Origin: Paracoccus amoyensis
GTDB taxonomy: Bacteria > Pseudomonadota > Alphaproteobacteria > Rhodobacterales > Rhodobacteraceae
DNA: 63,161 bases
Direction of reading: 5' to 3'
NCBI RefSeq assembly: GCF_014490725.1
Contig: NZ_JACOQL010000008.1
Location: 1-63,161 of the forward strand
Below, piece by piece: positions 33,921 to 41,935 of the stretch. Below the pieces are notes generated by a model. It was not told the DNA's origin. It saw nothing but the letters and a program-made list of their open reading frames with translations, and made no database searches. Position 1 is the first letter of the stretch. Each line of letters starts with the position of its first letter. Made by a program: the position numbers and the translations under genes.

Positions 33921-36103
33921 GGGTTCATATCGGCGCGGGTCTTGCGCCTCGACTTGGGCGCCGGTCGCATGTGCGGCCCGCGCCGAACGTCATGCTGCTG
34001 ACATCCGGCGACGGGGTCATCGCCTCGATGCCGCTGGATGGGGCTGAAATTCTGACCTTTGATCTGTCATCGCACTCCCATCATGGGGGCCAGTATCGGA
34101 TTGATCCGGCCTTGCTGTCCGATGGCGCGGTCTGCCTGGCAGCCCCCCGGATTGCACCCTATCAGGATGGCGATGACAGCCTGCGGGTGCAGCCAGGCCT
34201 TTGGGTCTGTCTGGACAGGATCGGCTGGCCTGTGATCCACGGGCAGTGGCTGCGCGACGAAACCCTGATTGCAGGGCGCACAGGCCCGGATTTTCCGCTG
34301 GATGTCCTGCTGTCGGATGCAAGCTTCACCTATGTTGAAACCATGCGGCAAGGTGGGCGGAGCAAGATATCGGCGTCCGCGCCCGTGCGCCTGTCTGCCA
34401 AGGCACCTGTTTCCGGGGAATTGCGGATGGTCCCGATGGCGGATGCGACGCTGCAGGTGGCCCTGGCCGGCCCGGAAGTCGTCACGGTCGCGGTTGTCCG
34501 GCCCGCGGATTTTGCGGGCCAGTATCAGGTGGATCCCACAGAGCTGGCCCTTGGTCCGGTTGTTCTGGTGCCGCCGGTCATTGCGTGGTCGGAAGATGAG
34601 ACAGCATTCCACGTCCGGCGACCCGGCCTTTGGGCCTATGATCCCGAACGGGGCGATCTGGCGCTGGAATATCAATGGCTGCGCGATGGCAATCCGGTCG
34701 CAGATGCGATGCAGTCCGACATGGCGGCAAGCAGCGCGGCCATTGCGACCGTGAACGTGGTCGAACGGGCCGTGCAGGCCCATGGGCAGCGCGATGTCAT
34801 ATCAAACGATCTGCTGCATGATCCGCATGCCCCCAGACTGGACAGCTTTGCGACCGCAACCGATACGGCATTGGCATCCTATCGCGGGATCAGCGCAGAG
34901 GTCTGGACCAATCTGACGACCGTTGGAAACATCACCCTGCGGGCTGCAACCGGGCAGGCAGAACCTGCGGGCGGAACGGTCTTCATCCGTGGCGCGACCC
35001 TATACGGGGCGCGGCAATTCGCAGAAGCCGATATCCGTTGCGGCAACGCCTATGCCAATGGCAGCACGCTTTCCGGGATCGGGGTGGCGGTCTGTGCCCA
35101 GGTCCAAACCGGCAATCCTGCCATTGCCAATCGCTATGCCCTGACATGGGCCGGTGGCGTTGGAAAGTTTCGCCTGACGCGGCACAGCAACGGCGCTGGC
35201 GTGCTGATCGCCGAACATGGCCCTGTCGGTTCCGATTGGATTGCGGGGGCAAAGGCCCGCATGCGTCTGGAATATGATCAGGGGACATTGCGCGCCTATG
35301 TCAAAGGCGCGCTGATCATCACAGTCCAGGACAACAGTCTTGCCGACGGTGGGGTTGGCCTGCTGTCGGACACCACAGCCGCAAGCGGACGTTTGAGCGA
35401 GGCATTATCCTTCAAGGGAAGGATCATTATGACACGTATGGGTTTCAACTTTCCTCGGGGCACCCCGGTCGAGGTCGATCTTGCACAGGGCACGAAAACG
35501 CACAGGGCACGGGCTGATCAATGGGGCGTCGCCCACAGAGCGGTCGGTGCGCAGGGCAGGCGCATGAACCAGTTCGATCAGCCCGTGCCGGGCGCCAGGC
35601 CGCAATTCGATGGCAGCCATGTGCTGGATCTGGTGGACAAGCCTGGCGCACAAACGGTGCGGATTACCGCCCCGGATGACCTGATCTGGACTGGAACCAA
35701 TTCCAGAACCGGATGGCATGTCCGCCTGCGCGACTTGCAGGGACAGCCGGTTATGGATGAAATCGTGATCCGGCAAACCGCCATCAATATGCGCAGCACA
35801 TGGGTGCCGGCCGTGGGTGCCATCCTGCCCGCAGAAATGCCAAGGCTTGCCCCCTTCCGGTCAGGAATTCATGGGCTGGCCGCCCCTGCCGTCACACCCG
35901 GCGTCATTCTGGCCGGTGCCTTGCATCTGGATCTGCGGGGGGTTGTTGTCGGCAGCTATCCCCTGATCGAGGCAAAGGTCAGCGGCCAGTTTACCGATGT
36001 GACGGTTGCTAACCTGTCGCCAGATCTGGATGCACGCCTGTCCGTGACCGAAAACGGCGTCATGCTGATCCTGCAACCGGGTCATGGCCAAATCATGACC
36101 TAA
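33917..36103 (+). CDS. Large spike/fibre-like protein coupled to the GhsA-like gene
   Basis: 728 aa starting at GTG 33917 inside the previous stop (GTGA). No signal peptide. Two internal repeats near residues 57-115 and 195-256 share GQYRIDP or GQYQVDP followed by PGLW and QWLRD, suggesting duplicated beta-domains. A LamG-like or concanavalin-like module is likely at about 310-500 (YALTWAGGVGKFRLTRHSNG, LRAYVKGALIITVQDNSLADGGVGLLSD). The C-terminal part (FNFPRGTPVEVDL onward) is beta-rich. By position and composition it corresponds to GhsB, the capsule-binding part of the GTA spike, but primary similarity cannot be confirmed by eye. Confidence 0.65.
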   Translation: MRVHIGAGLAPRLGRRSHVRPAPNVMLLTSGDGVIASMPLDGAEILTFDLSSHSHHGGQYRIDPALLSDGAVCLAAPRIAPYQDGDDSLRVQPGLWVCLDRIGWPVIHGQWLRDETLIAGRTGPDFPLDVLLSDASFTYVETMRQGGRSKISASAPVRLSAKAPVSGELRMVPMADATLQVALAGPEVVTVAVVRPADFAGQYQVDPTELALGPVVLVPPVIAWSEDETAFHVRRPGLWAYDPERGDLALEYQWLRDGNPVADAMQSDMAASSAAIATVNVVERAVQAHGQRDVISNDLLHDPHAPRLDSFATATDTALASYRGISAEVWTNLTTVGNITLRAATGQAEPAGGTVFIRGATLYGARQFAEADIRCGNAYANGSTLSGIGVAVCAQVQTGNPAIANRYALTWAGGVGKFRLTRHSNGAGVLIAEHGPVGSDWIAGAKARMRLEYDQGTLRAYVKGALIITVQDNSLADGGVGLLSDTTAASGRLSEALSFKGRIIMTRMGFNFPRGTPVEVDLAQGTKTHRARADQWGVAHRAVGAQGRRMNQFDQPVPGARPQFDGSHVLDLVDKPGAQTVRITAPDDLIWTGTNSRTGWHVRLRDLQGQPVMDEIVIRQTAINMRSTWVPAVGAILPAEMPRLAPFRSGIHGLAAPAVTPGVILAGALHLDLRGVVVGSYPLIEAKVSGQFTDVTVANLSPDLDARLSVTENGVMLILQPGHGQIMT

Positions 36104-36111
36104 GGCGTGTC

Positions 36112-36151
36112 CTGGCCAGAAGCGGCTGTCTTGTCAGCAGTTTCTGGCCAG
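36112..36151 (+). terminator. Long hairpin after the spike-like pair
   Basis: CTGGCCAGAA (36112-36121) and TTCTGGCCAG (36142-36151) are perfect 10-bp arms, with an inner GCTG/CAGC stem extending the hairpin. It begins 8 bp after the stop of the 728-aa gene. No strong T-run follows, so it may be an imperfect terminator or an mRNA-stabilising stem that uncouples the pyruvyl transferase operon. Confidence 0.55.
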
Positions 36152-36198
36152 ACCATGGGGAAAACTGCCTAAAAGTCAGGTTGCTTTATGGCCGCCCG

Positions 36199-37386
36199 AT
36201 GCTTTCATCCGATACATGTTTTTGCGGTGTATACGGAGTAGCGATTATCCCTGTTGCAGCCAGATCACAGCCCGAAGGCCAGTATTTCGGGGTCATCCCG
36301 CCATCTTCAGCAGGCAGTCTGGGCGATCAGGCGATGGTTGACGCTGCCGCCTGCTATCTGTCCCAAGATATGGGCCGTCGGGTCGTGATCGGCCCCAACC
36401 CCGTGCAGACCCGCGCAACAGCCATATTGGCACCGGATCATCGTCCGGTCACAATCTTGCGCATCATGTCGCGGATGTTGCTGACCTGCCCCGGCATTGG
36501 CTGTATCGGCGCTGACATTCTTGATGGCGTTTACGGAAAATCACAGGTGTTCAAGCGGTTACGGATGCTGCGCATTGCCCATGCCGTCGGCCGCAAGACC
36601 CGCGTCTTTGGTGCAAGCTGGTCGGAAACCCCCCATCCCGAGGTTGCAGCCGCCCTGCGCAGGGCCAGCTGGCTGGAAATCTGCGCTCGTGATCCAATCT
36701 CGCAAGCGCGGATGGAAAAGGCTTTCGGCCGGCCCGTCCCGCTGGTGGCCGATCTGGCATTTCTGCTGAAACCAGAGCTTCGGGCCGGGGCCGCCAGAAC
36801 TGGTCACAACTGGATCACCGCCCAGCAGCAGATCGGACGAGTCGTGATGGGGGTGAACCTGTCGGGGCATACCGTCGGCACCCTGCCGGGTGATGGCGTC
36901 AGATCCGTTGCACAACCGATCATCCGCTGGCTGCTGGCCGATCCGCAGCGCGCAGTCATCCTGATGCCGCATGACCGGCGTGGCGGGAAAGTGGGTGACG
37001 GCACTGCGCTGACAGCTTTGCATGATATCCTGTCAGCCGATTTCGCCGACCGGATGCACAGCCTGCCCGTGACATTGGATACATGGGAAATGAAGGCCAT
37101 AGCGGGTGCAACCGATCTGATCCTGACCGGGCGGATGCATCTGGCCATCGCCGCATTGGGAATGGGAACACCTGCTTTTTGCACCGTCTATCAGGGCAAG
37201 TTCGAAGGCCTGATGCAAATGTTCGGACTGGAAGACATGACCATCGCACCATCACTGATGGACAGTGCGGAATGCGATGCCAAACTGGCCCGCGTGACCC
37301 GACAGCGCCAACAGCTTTCGGCCCGGATACAGGCCCGATTGCCGCAGATCGTGGAAATGAGCCGGAGCAACTTCGCAGGAATGTGA
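36199..37386 (+). CDS. Polysaccharide pyruvyl transferase family protein
   Basis: 395 aa from ATG 36199; an in-frame TTG at 36181 is possible. The core shows FGVIPPSSAGSLGDQAMVDAAACYL (the nucleotide-binding GxxGD region), CIGADILDGVYGK, TRVFGASWSETPHPE, VMGVNLSG and the C-terminal LILTGRMHLAIAALGMGTPAF with its conserved GRxH. The family (CsaB, WcaK, ExoV) transfers pyruvate from PEP to sugars, forming ketals that add negative charge. The first residues before FGVIPP look non-homologous, so the true start may be further in. First gene of a five-gene plus-strand run ending at 41871. Confidence 0.87.
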   Translation: MLSSDTCFCGVYGVAIIPVAARSQPEGQYFGVIPPSSAGSLGDQAMVDAAACYLSQDMGRRVVIGPNPVQTRATAILAPDHRPVTILRIMSRMLLTCPGIGCIGADILDGVYGKSQVFKRLRMLRIAHAVGRKTRVFGASWSETPHPEVAAALRRASWLEICARDPISQARMEKAFGRPVPLVADLAFLLKPELRAGAARTGHNWITAQQQIGRVVMGVNLSGHTVGTLPGDGVRSVAQPIIRWLLADPQRAVILMPHDRRGGKVGDGTALTALHDILSADFADRMHSLPVTLDTWEMKAIAGATDLILTGRMHLAIAALGMGTPAFCTVYQGKFEGLMQMFGLEDMTIAPSLMDSAECDAKLARVTRQRQQLSARIQARLPQIVEMSRSNFAGM

Positions 37387-37558
37387 CAGGTGCCGCCGCA
37401 TTATCCGCCTATATTCCGCAAAAGCCGACATCAGGACATTGCCTTGCCATCTGATCCGCGTAATGACCGGCGGCGCAGAGGCGCAAGTCTGCGGACAACA
37501 GGATGGATGGCAAAGCGGCGACCATGACGTCACCGGTGTCACAGGAAAAGGAACACTC

Positions 37559-39019
37559 ATGATCGTCGGCTCATTGGTCATGTTGATCTGGCCGCTGGTG
37601 ATTTTCTGGTTGTTTGCAAAGCGCCAGCCGGCAGTTGCCGTGACCACGGCCATCGTGGGCGGGTATCTTTTGCTGCCCGGCAATATCTCTTTCGATTTTC
37701 CGGCGATCCCGGTTCTGAACAAGCACTCGATCACGGCGCTTTGCACGGCAGTGGCGGCCATGATTTTTCTGAACCGGTCACGGACCCGCACCATGCCGGC
37801 CGGGATGGTTCTGGACGGTGCCATCCCGCGCAGCCCGATGGTGCGCGCCCTGATGATCATGATGGTGGTTGGCATTTTCGGCACTGTTGTCACCAATGGC
37901 GACGGGCTGCGCTATGGTGGCACCAGTCTGGGGGGGTTACGTCTTTATGATGCGGCATCCATGCTGGGCAGCACCATCTTTGCGATGCTGCCCTTCCTTC
38001 TTGCCCGCAAATATATCGCACATCCGGATGCCCAACGCCTGCTGCTGGTTTCGCTGGCGATGGCCGGACTGATCTATTCGATTCCGACCCTTTACGAAGT
38101 GCGGATGTCACCGCAGCTAAGTCGGATCATTTACGACTATTTTCCCCACCAATGGTTGCAGCATGTCCGGGCCGGGGGCTTTCGTCCGGTCGTCTTCCTG
38201 CATCATGGATTGTGGCTGGCGATCTTTTTCTGCAGTTGTTTTCTGGCCGCCCTGGCTTTGTGGCGCAGTAGCGCCGGTAAACCCAAAATCACATGGATGC
38301 TGGCGACCTTGTGGCTTTTCGCCACGCTGGCCGTATCAAAAGGAATGGGCGCATTGGCGATCGGCCTGTTGCTGGGCGCGATCATTTTCCTCCTGCCGAC
38401 CCGCCTGCAGATATTGGCCGCTGCCATCTTCGCGGGCATCGTGCTGGTCTACCCGATGCTGCGGGGCGCGAATGTCATCCCGGTTCAGCAAATCGTCAAC
38501 ATTGCCGCAGATATCAATGCGGAAAGGGCGGGTTCCCTGTCGTTCCGTCTGAAGAACGAAGACCTTCTACTGGAAAGAGCGAATGAGCGACCCTTGTTCG
38601 GATGGGGTTTGTGGGGACGCAACCGGGTTTATGACGAGACCGGTCAGGATATCAGCACGACCGATGGTTACTGGGTCATGTCGATCGGGACCAGCGGCTG
38701 GATCGGCTATCTGGCCGAGTTTGGCTTGTTGACCCTGCCCCTGATCTTTCTAGCCCTGCGATGGCGCGAACTGGCCCTGACGCCGACAACGGCCGGGATC
38801 GCCCTGGCCCTGACGGCCAATCTTCTGGACCTGATCCCGAATGCCACCCTGACGCCGGTCACATGGTTGCTGGCGGGGGCATTGGCCGGCCGGCTGGAGC
38901 TGGGCCGCCTCTCTCAGCCAGATGACGCCATCGTCATGGCTGATGACTTGCCGGTTCGGCGCAATGCCTATAGCCGTCAGGTCAAACGGCATCCGCCGCA
39001 TGCTGCCCGTTCCGCCTGA
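37559..39019 (+). CDS. Wzy/O-antigen ligase-like membrane protein
   Basis: 486 aa from ATG 37559 (AAAGGA upstream; the frame is open to 37439). About ten to twelve membrane helices are seen, for example SLVMLIWPLVIFWLF, LALIAIFFCSCFLAALAL-like and LQILAAAIFAGIVLVYP. A large periplasmic loop at about residues 300-380 holds RLKNEDLLLERANERPLFGWGLWGRNRVYD, resembling the Wzy_C/WaaL loop in which R and H/W residues bind the lipid-linked donor. It is the only candidate polymerase in the locus, so Wzy function (joining repeat units in the periplasm) is the best inference. Confidence 0.82.
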   Translation: MIVGSLVMLIWPLVIFWLFAKRQPAVAVTTAIVGGYLLLPGNISFDFPAIPVLNKHSITALCTAVAAMIFLNRSRTRTMPAGMVLDGAIPRSPMVRALMIMMVVGIFGTVVTNGDGLRYGGTSLGGLRLYDAASMLGSTIFAMLPFLLARKYIAHPDAQRLLLVSLAMAGLIYSIPTLYEVRMSPQLSRIIYDYFPHQWLQHVRAGGFRPVVFLHHGLWLAIFFCSCFLAALALWRSSAGKPKITWMLATLWLFATLAVSKGMGALAIGLLLGAIIFLLPTRLQILAAAIFAGIVLVYPMLRGANVIPVQQIVNIAADINAERAGSLSFRLKNEDLLLERANERPLFGWGLWGRNRVYDETGQDISTTDGYWVMSIGTSGWIGYLAEFGLLTLPLIFLALRWRELALTPTTAGIALALTANLLDLIPNATLTPVTWLLAGALAGRLELGRLSQPDDAIVMADDLPVRRNAYSRQVKRHPPHAARSA

Positions 39020-39043
39020 TCAGTTGCTTCCCGAGTTTGTCCG

Positions 39044-40018
39044 ATGCTGCCGCGTATAAGCGTTTCCATCATCAATTACCGCACTGCGGACATGACGCTT
39101 GATTGCGTCCGTTCCGTGCTGGCCGATATCGCCCGTGCCAATCTGAACCCGGACGCCATTCAGATCGTCGTCGTCGACAACAAGTCGGGCGACGGATCAG
39201 CCGAACGGATCGAGGGATGGATCGCGGCCCAAAGCCCGCCGGTCCCCGTGACCCTGGTAAAGGCGACTGAAAATTCCGGCTATTCGGGGGGCCATAACCG
39301 TGGCATGGCGGCCGTCAGGGCGGAAAGCTATCTGATCCTGAATTCGGATGCGCTGCTGAAGCCCGGCTTCTTCACTGCGCTGACCGACACCATGGCCCGC
39401 CATCCCGATGCGGGGCTGATCGTTCCCCGGCTGGAAGGGGAAGATGGCGTTGGCCAGATCAACTGTTTCCGCTTTGCCGGACCTGCAAGCGAATTGATCC
39501 GCGGTGCCGCGACCGGACCCGTCACGAAACTTCTGAAACGCCACGAGGTTGCCCTGACATTGGCGCCTCCGGACGACCAGATCGAATGGGCCAGTTTCGC
39601 CTGCATTCTGCTGAATGGCCGCATGGTCGATGCGATCGGTCCAATGGATGAAGGATATTTCCTTTATTACGAGGATTCCGAATATTGCCTGCGGGCCCGC
39701 CGGGCAGGCTGGCGCCTTGTTCGTGCCCCTGACGCGGTTGCGATCCATTTCCGGGGGGGTTCTGGTCCGGTCAAGGAACTGGCCAAGGCCAAGAAGCGCG
39801 CCCCGGAATATTATTACCGCTCGCGCAGCCGGTTCATGACGCAGGCGCATGGCAAAGCAGGACTTCTGGCCGCCAATCTGGCCTGGTATCTGGGGCGCGG
39901 GATCGCACAGATGCGTCGTCTGTTGGGCAAGCCCGTGCCGCAGGCCACCGAAAACGAGACCCGCGATTTGTGGATCGGGGCGGGCAGTCCGTTAGCCCCC
40001 TTCCGCCCGAAAGGTTGA
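39044..40018 (+). CDS. Family 2 glycosyltransferase (rhamnosyltransferase-like)
   Basis: 324 aa. Motifs are RISVSIINYRTADMTLDCVRSVL, IQIVVVDNKSGDGSAERI, NSGYSGGHNRGM and the metal site LILNSDALLKPGF. DEGYFLYYEDSEYCLRARRAGW resembles the acceptor region of WbbL-type rhamnosyltransferases, and a late basic stretch follows. Soluble or membrane-associated. It is separated from the polymerase gene by 24 bp and nearly abuts the sulfotransferase gene. The donor could be dTDP-rhamnose from chromosomal genes, but that is only suggested by family resemblance. Confidence 0.88.
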   Translation: MLPRISVSIINYRTADMTLDCVRSVLADIARANLNPDAIQIVVVDNKSGDGSAERIEGWIAAQSPPVPVTLVKATENSGYSGGHNRGMAAVRAESYLILNSDALLKPGFFTALTDTMARHPDAGLIVPRLEGEDGVGQINCFRFAGPASELIRGAATGPVTKLLKRHEVALTLAPPDDQIEWASFACILLNGRMVDAIGPMDEGYFLYYEDSEYCLRARRAGWRLVRAPDAVAIHFRGGSGPVKELAKAKKRAPEYYYRSRSRFMTQAHGKAGLLAANLAWYLGRGIAQMRRLLGKPVPQATENETRDLWIGAGSPLAPFRPKG

Positions 40019-40022
40019 TGTG

Positions 40023-40883
40023 ATGACCGCCCTTCCCGATTTCATCATCATCGGTGCGATGAAATGCGGCACCTCGACGCTGCAGGCGCAATTGGCCGTG
40101 CAGTCGGGCGTCTTCATGACCACCCCGAAAGAGCCGAATTTCTTTTCCGACGATGCGGTCTTTGCGCGTGGCATGGGCTGGTATCAGGAATTGTTCGCCA
40201 ATGCGGGCCCGGACGACCTGAAGGGCGAGGCGTCAACCCATTACACCAAGCTGCCAACGCATCCCCAGACCATTGCCCGGCTGCACCCGCATTGCCCGTC
40301 CTTGCGGCTGGTCTATATGATCCGCAACCCGCTGCAACGCGCCGTCTCTCATTACATCCATGAATGGAGCGAGGGGCGCATGGGCGATGATCCGGTCGCC
40401 GAATTCGCCCGTCATTCCGAAATGGTCGAATATGGCCGCTATGCCTGGCAGATCGCACCCTGGATCGACGCCTATGGCGCGGATTCCATCATGCTGACCA
40501 GTCTGGAGCAGTTGAAGGCCGATCCACAGGGGGAATTGTCCCGTGTCAGTGCCCATATCGGGTTGCAACAGCCCGTCCTCTGGCATGATGAACTGGGCCA
40601 GCAGAATGTCTCGGCCGAGCGGGTGCGCAAGATCCCGTTCCAGAATGTGCTGATCTATAACCCGGTAGCCACCGCCCTGCGCCGGGCATTGGTGCCCAAA
40701 CCGCTGCGCAACGCCATCCGCGATTCCCGCAAGATCACGTCGCGGCCGGAATTGCCCGCGACATTGCGGCGCCGGCTTGAGCGGCGGTTTCTATCCGACC
40801 GGCAGGATCTGGCGCAACTTTTTCCGGGGCATCCGGCGTTAAGCCTGTGCTATCCTTTCGCCATTGAAACGGCTCATGCCTGA
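40023..40883 (+). CDS. PAPS-dependent sulfotransferase
   Basis: 286 aa. The 5'-phosphosulfate loop is DFIIIGAMKCGTSTLQAQL (residues 6-24), and the 3'-phosphate site is LVYMIRNPLQRAVSHYIHEW (near residue 95). The catalytic base is probably the His in STHYTKLP, the usual position after the first loop. The enzyme would sulfate a sugar hydroxyl in the EPS, adding negative charge. PAPS synthesis is not encoded here. GTG 40020 directly precedes ATG 40023. The end overlaps the start of the next glycosyltransferase by 8 bp. Confidence 0.92.
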   Translation: MTALPDFIIIGAMKCGTSTLQAQLAVQSGVFMTTPKEPNFFSDDAVFARGMGWYQELFANAGPDDLKGEASTHYTKLPTHPQTIARLHPHCPSLRLVYMIRNPLQRAVSHYIHEWSEGRMGDDPVAEFARHSEMVEYGRYAWQIAPWIDAYGADSIMLTSLEQLKADPQGELSRVSAHIGLQQPVLWHDELGQQNVSAERVRKIPFQNVLIYNPVATALRRALVPKPLRNAIRDSRKITSRPELPATLRRRLERRFLSDRQDLAQLFPGHPALSLCYPFAIETAHA

Positions 40884-41871
40884 AACTCATTTTGACACAG
40901 CCACCTGCGGCGCTGTCGTGGACGCGATCGCCATCGGCCGCAACGAAGGCCAGCGACTGATTGCCTGTCTGGACAGCCTGGCATCGGCCGGGTTTCGCCA
41001 AATCGTCTATGTCGACAGCGGCTCGACCGATGACAGCCTTGCCGAGGCCCGGGCGCGTGGCGTCACGGTGGTGCAGCTGGACATGTCGCAGCCCTTTACC
41101 GCCGCACGTGCCCGCAATGCGGGTGTCGCGGCGCTGGCCACGGGCGATCAGGCGCCCGATTACCTGCAGTTCATCGATGGCGATTGTGTGCTGGACGCAA
41201 AATGGCTGCCGCTGGCGACAGAATTTCTGAACTCGAACCCGGTCGTGGCTGTGGCTTGTGGCCGTCGCCGGGAAATCGCGGCGGACGCCTCGGTCTATAA
41301 CCAGTTGATCGATCAGGAATGGAATACGCCCATCGGCCAGACCCGGTCCTGCGGCGGTGATGCCCTGATGCGGGCGTCAGCCTTTGTCGAGGTGGGCGGC
41401 TTTGACCCGACCCTGATCGCCGGTGAGGAACCCGAGCTTTGTGTGCGGTTGCGTCAGGCGGGCTGGCAAATCTGGCGACTGAATGCGGAAATGACCCGGC
41501 ATGACGCCGACATCCATCGCTTGGGCCAATGGTGGCGGCGGACCCGCCGGGCAGGTCATGCCTATGCCCAAGGGGCCGCGCTGCACGGTGCCCTGCCCGA
41601 ACGCCACAATGTCGCCCAGACGCGCCGGGCGCTGATCTGGGGCATGGCGCTGCCGCTGGTGGCCCTGCTGGGCGCGATGCTGATCAATCCGGTCTTTCTG
41701 CTGCTGCTTCTGGCATGGCCGGTGCAAATCCTGCGGCTCTACCTGCGGGACGGCGATCTGACCCGCGCGACATTTCTGACGCTGGGCAAGGTGCCCGAAG
41801 CCTTGGGCGTGGTCGAATATTGGTTCAAGCGGTGGACAGGCCGCGGCGGAAAGCTGATCGAATATAAATAG
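40876..41871 (+). CDS. Family 2 glycosyltransferase with C-terminal membrane helices
   Basis: 331 aa from ATG 40876. GT-A motifs are VDAIAIGRNEGQRLIACLDSL, IVYVDSGSTDDSL, AARARNAGVAAL and the metal site LQFIDGDCVLD, with EEPELCVRLRQAGW as the acceptor signature. Near residue 265, two hydrophobic segments (LIWGMALPLVALLGAMLI, PVFLLLLLAWPVQIL) anchor it to the membrane. This architecture occurs in EPS loci of Sphingomonads and Rhodobacteraceae. Last gene of the 36199-41871 operon. Confidence 0.88.
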   Translation: MPETHFDTATCGAVVDAIAIGRNEGQRLIACLDSLASAGFRQIVYVDSGSTDDSLAEARARGVTVVQLDMSQPFTAARARNAGVAALATGDQAPDYLQFIDGDCVLDAKWLPLATEFLNSNPVVAVACGRRREIAADASVYNQLIDQEWNTPIGQTRSCGGDALMRASAFVEVGGFDPTLIAGEEPELCVRLRQAGWQIWRLNAEMTRHDADIHRLGQWWRRTRRAGHAYAQGAALHGALPERHNVAQTRRALIWGMALPLVALLGAMLINPVFLLLLLAWPVQILRLYLRDGDLTRATFLTLGKVPEALGVVEYWFKRWTGRGGKLIEYK

Positions 41872-41890
41872 CTTTTGACGCAAGGCGGAG

Positions 41891-41935
41891 GCCAGTGTCA
41901 GTGAAGCCAGTGTCAGTGAAACCGGTGTCAGTGAA
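41891..41935. repeat. Three 15-bp tandem repeats at the flippase 3' end
   Basis: GCCAGTGTCAGTGAA occurs at 41891-41905 and 41906-41920, followed by ACCGGTGTCAGTGAA at 41921-41935, which differs at two positions. The flippase stop codon lies in the third unit. The repeats fall between convergent genes. The third unit also starts a small dyad (GGTGTCA...TGACACC, 41924-41946) that may help end transcription. Confidence 0.75.

Noticed and set aside
33661..36103. Prophage or complete gene transfer agent
   Set aside because: Only the spike-like pair is present; no terminase, portal, capsid, tail or lysis genes are found anywhere on the plasmid.
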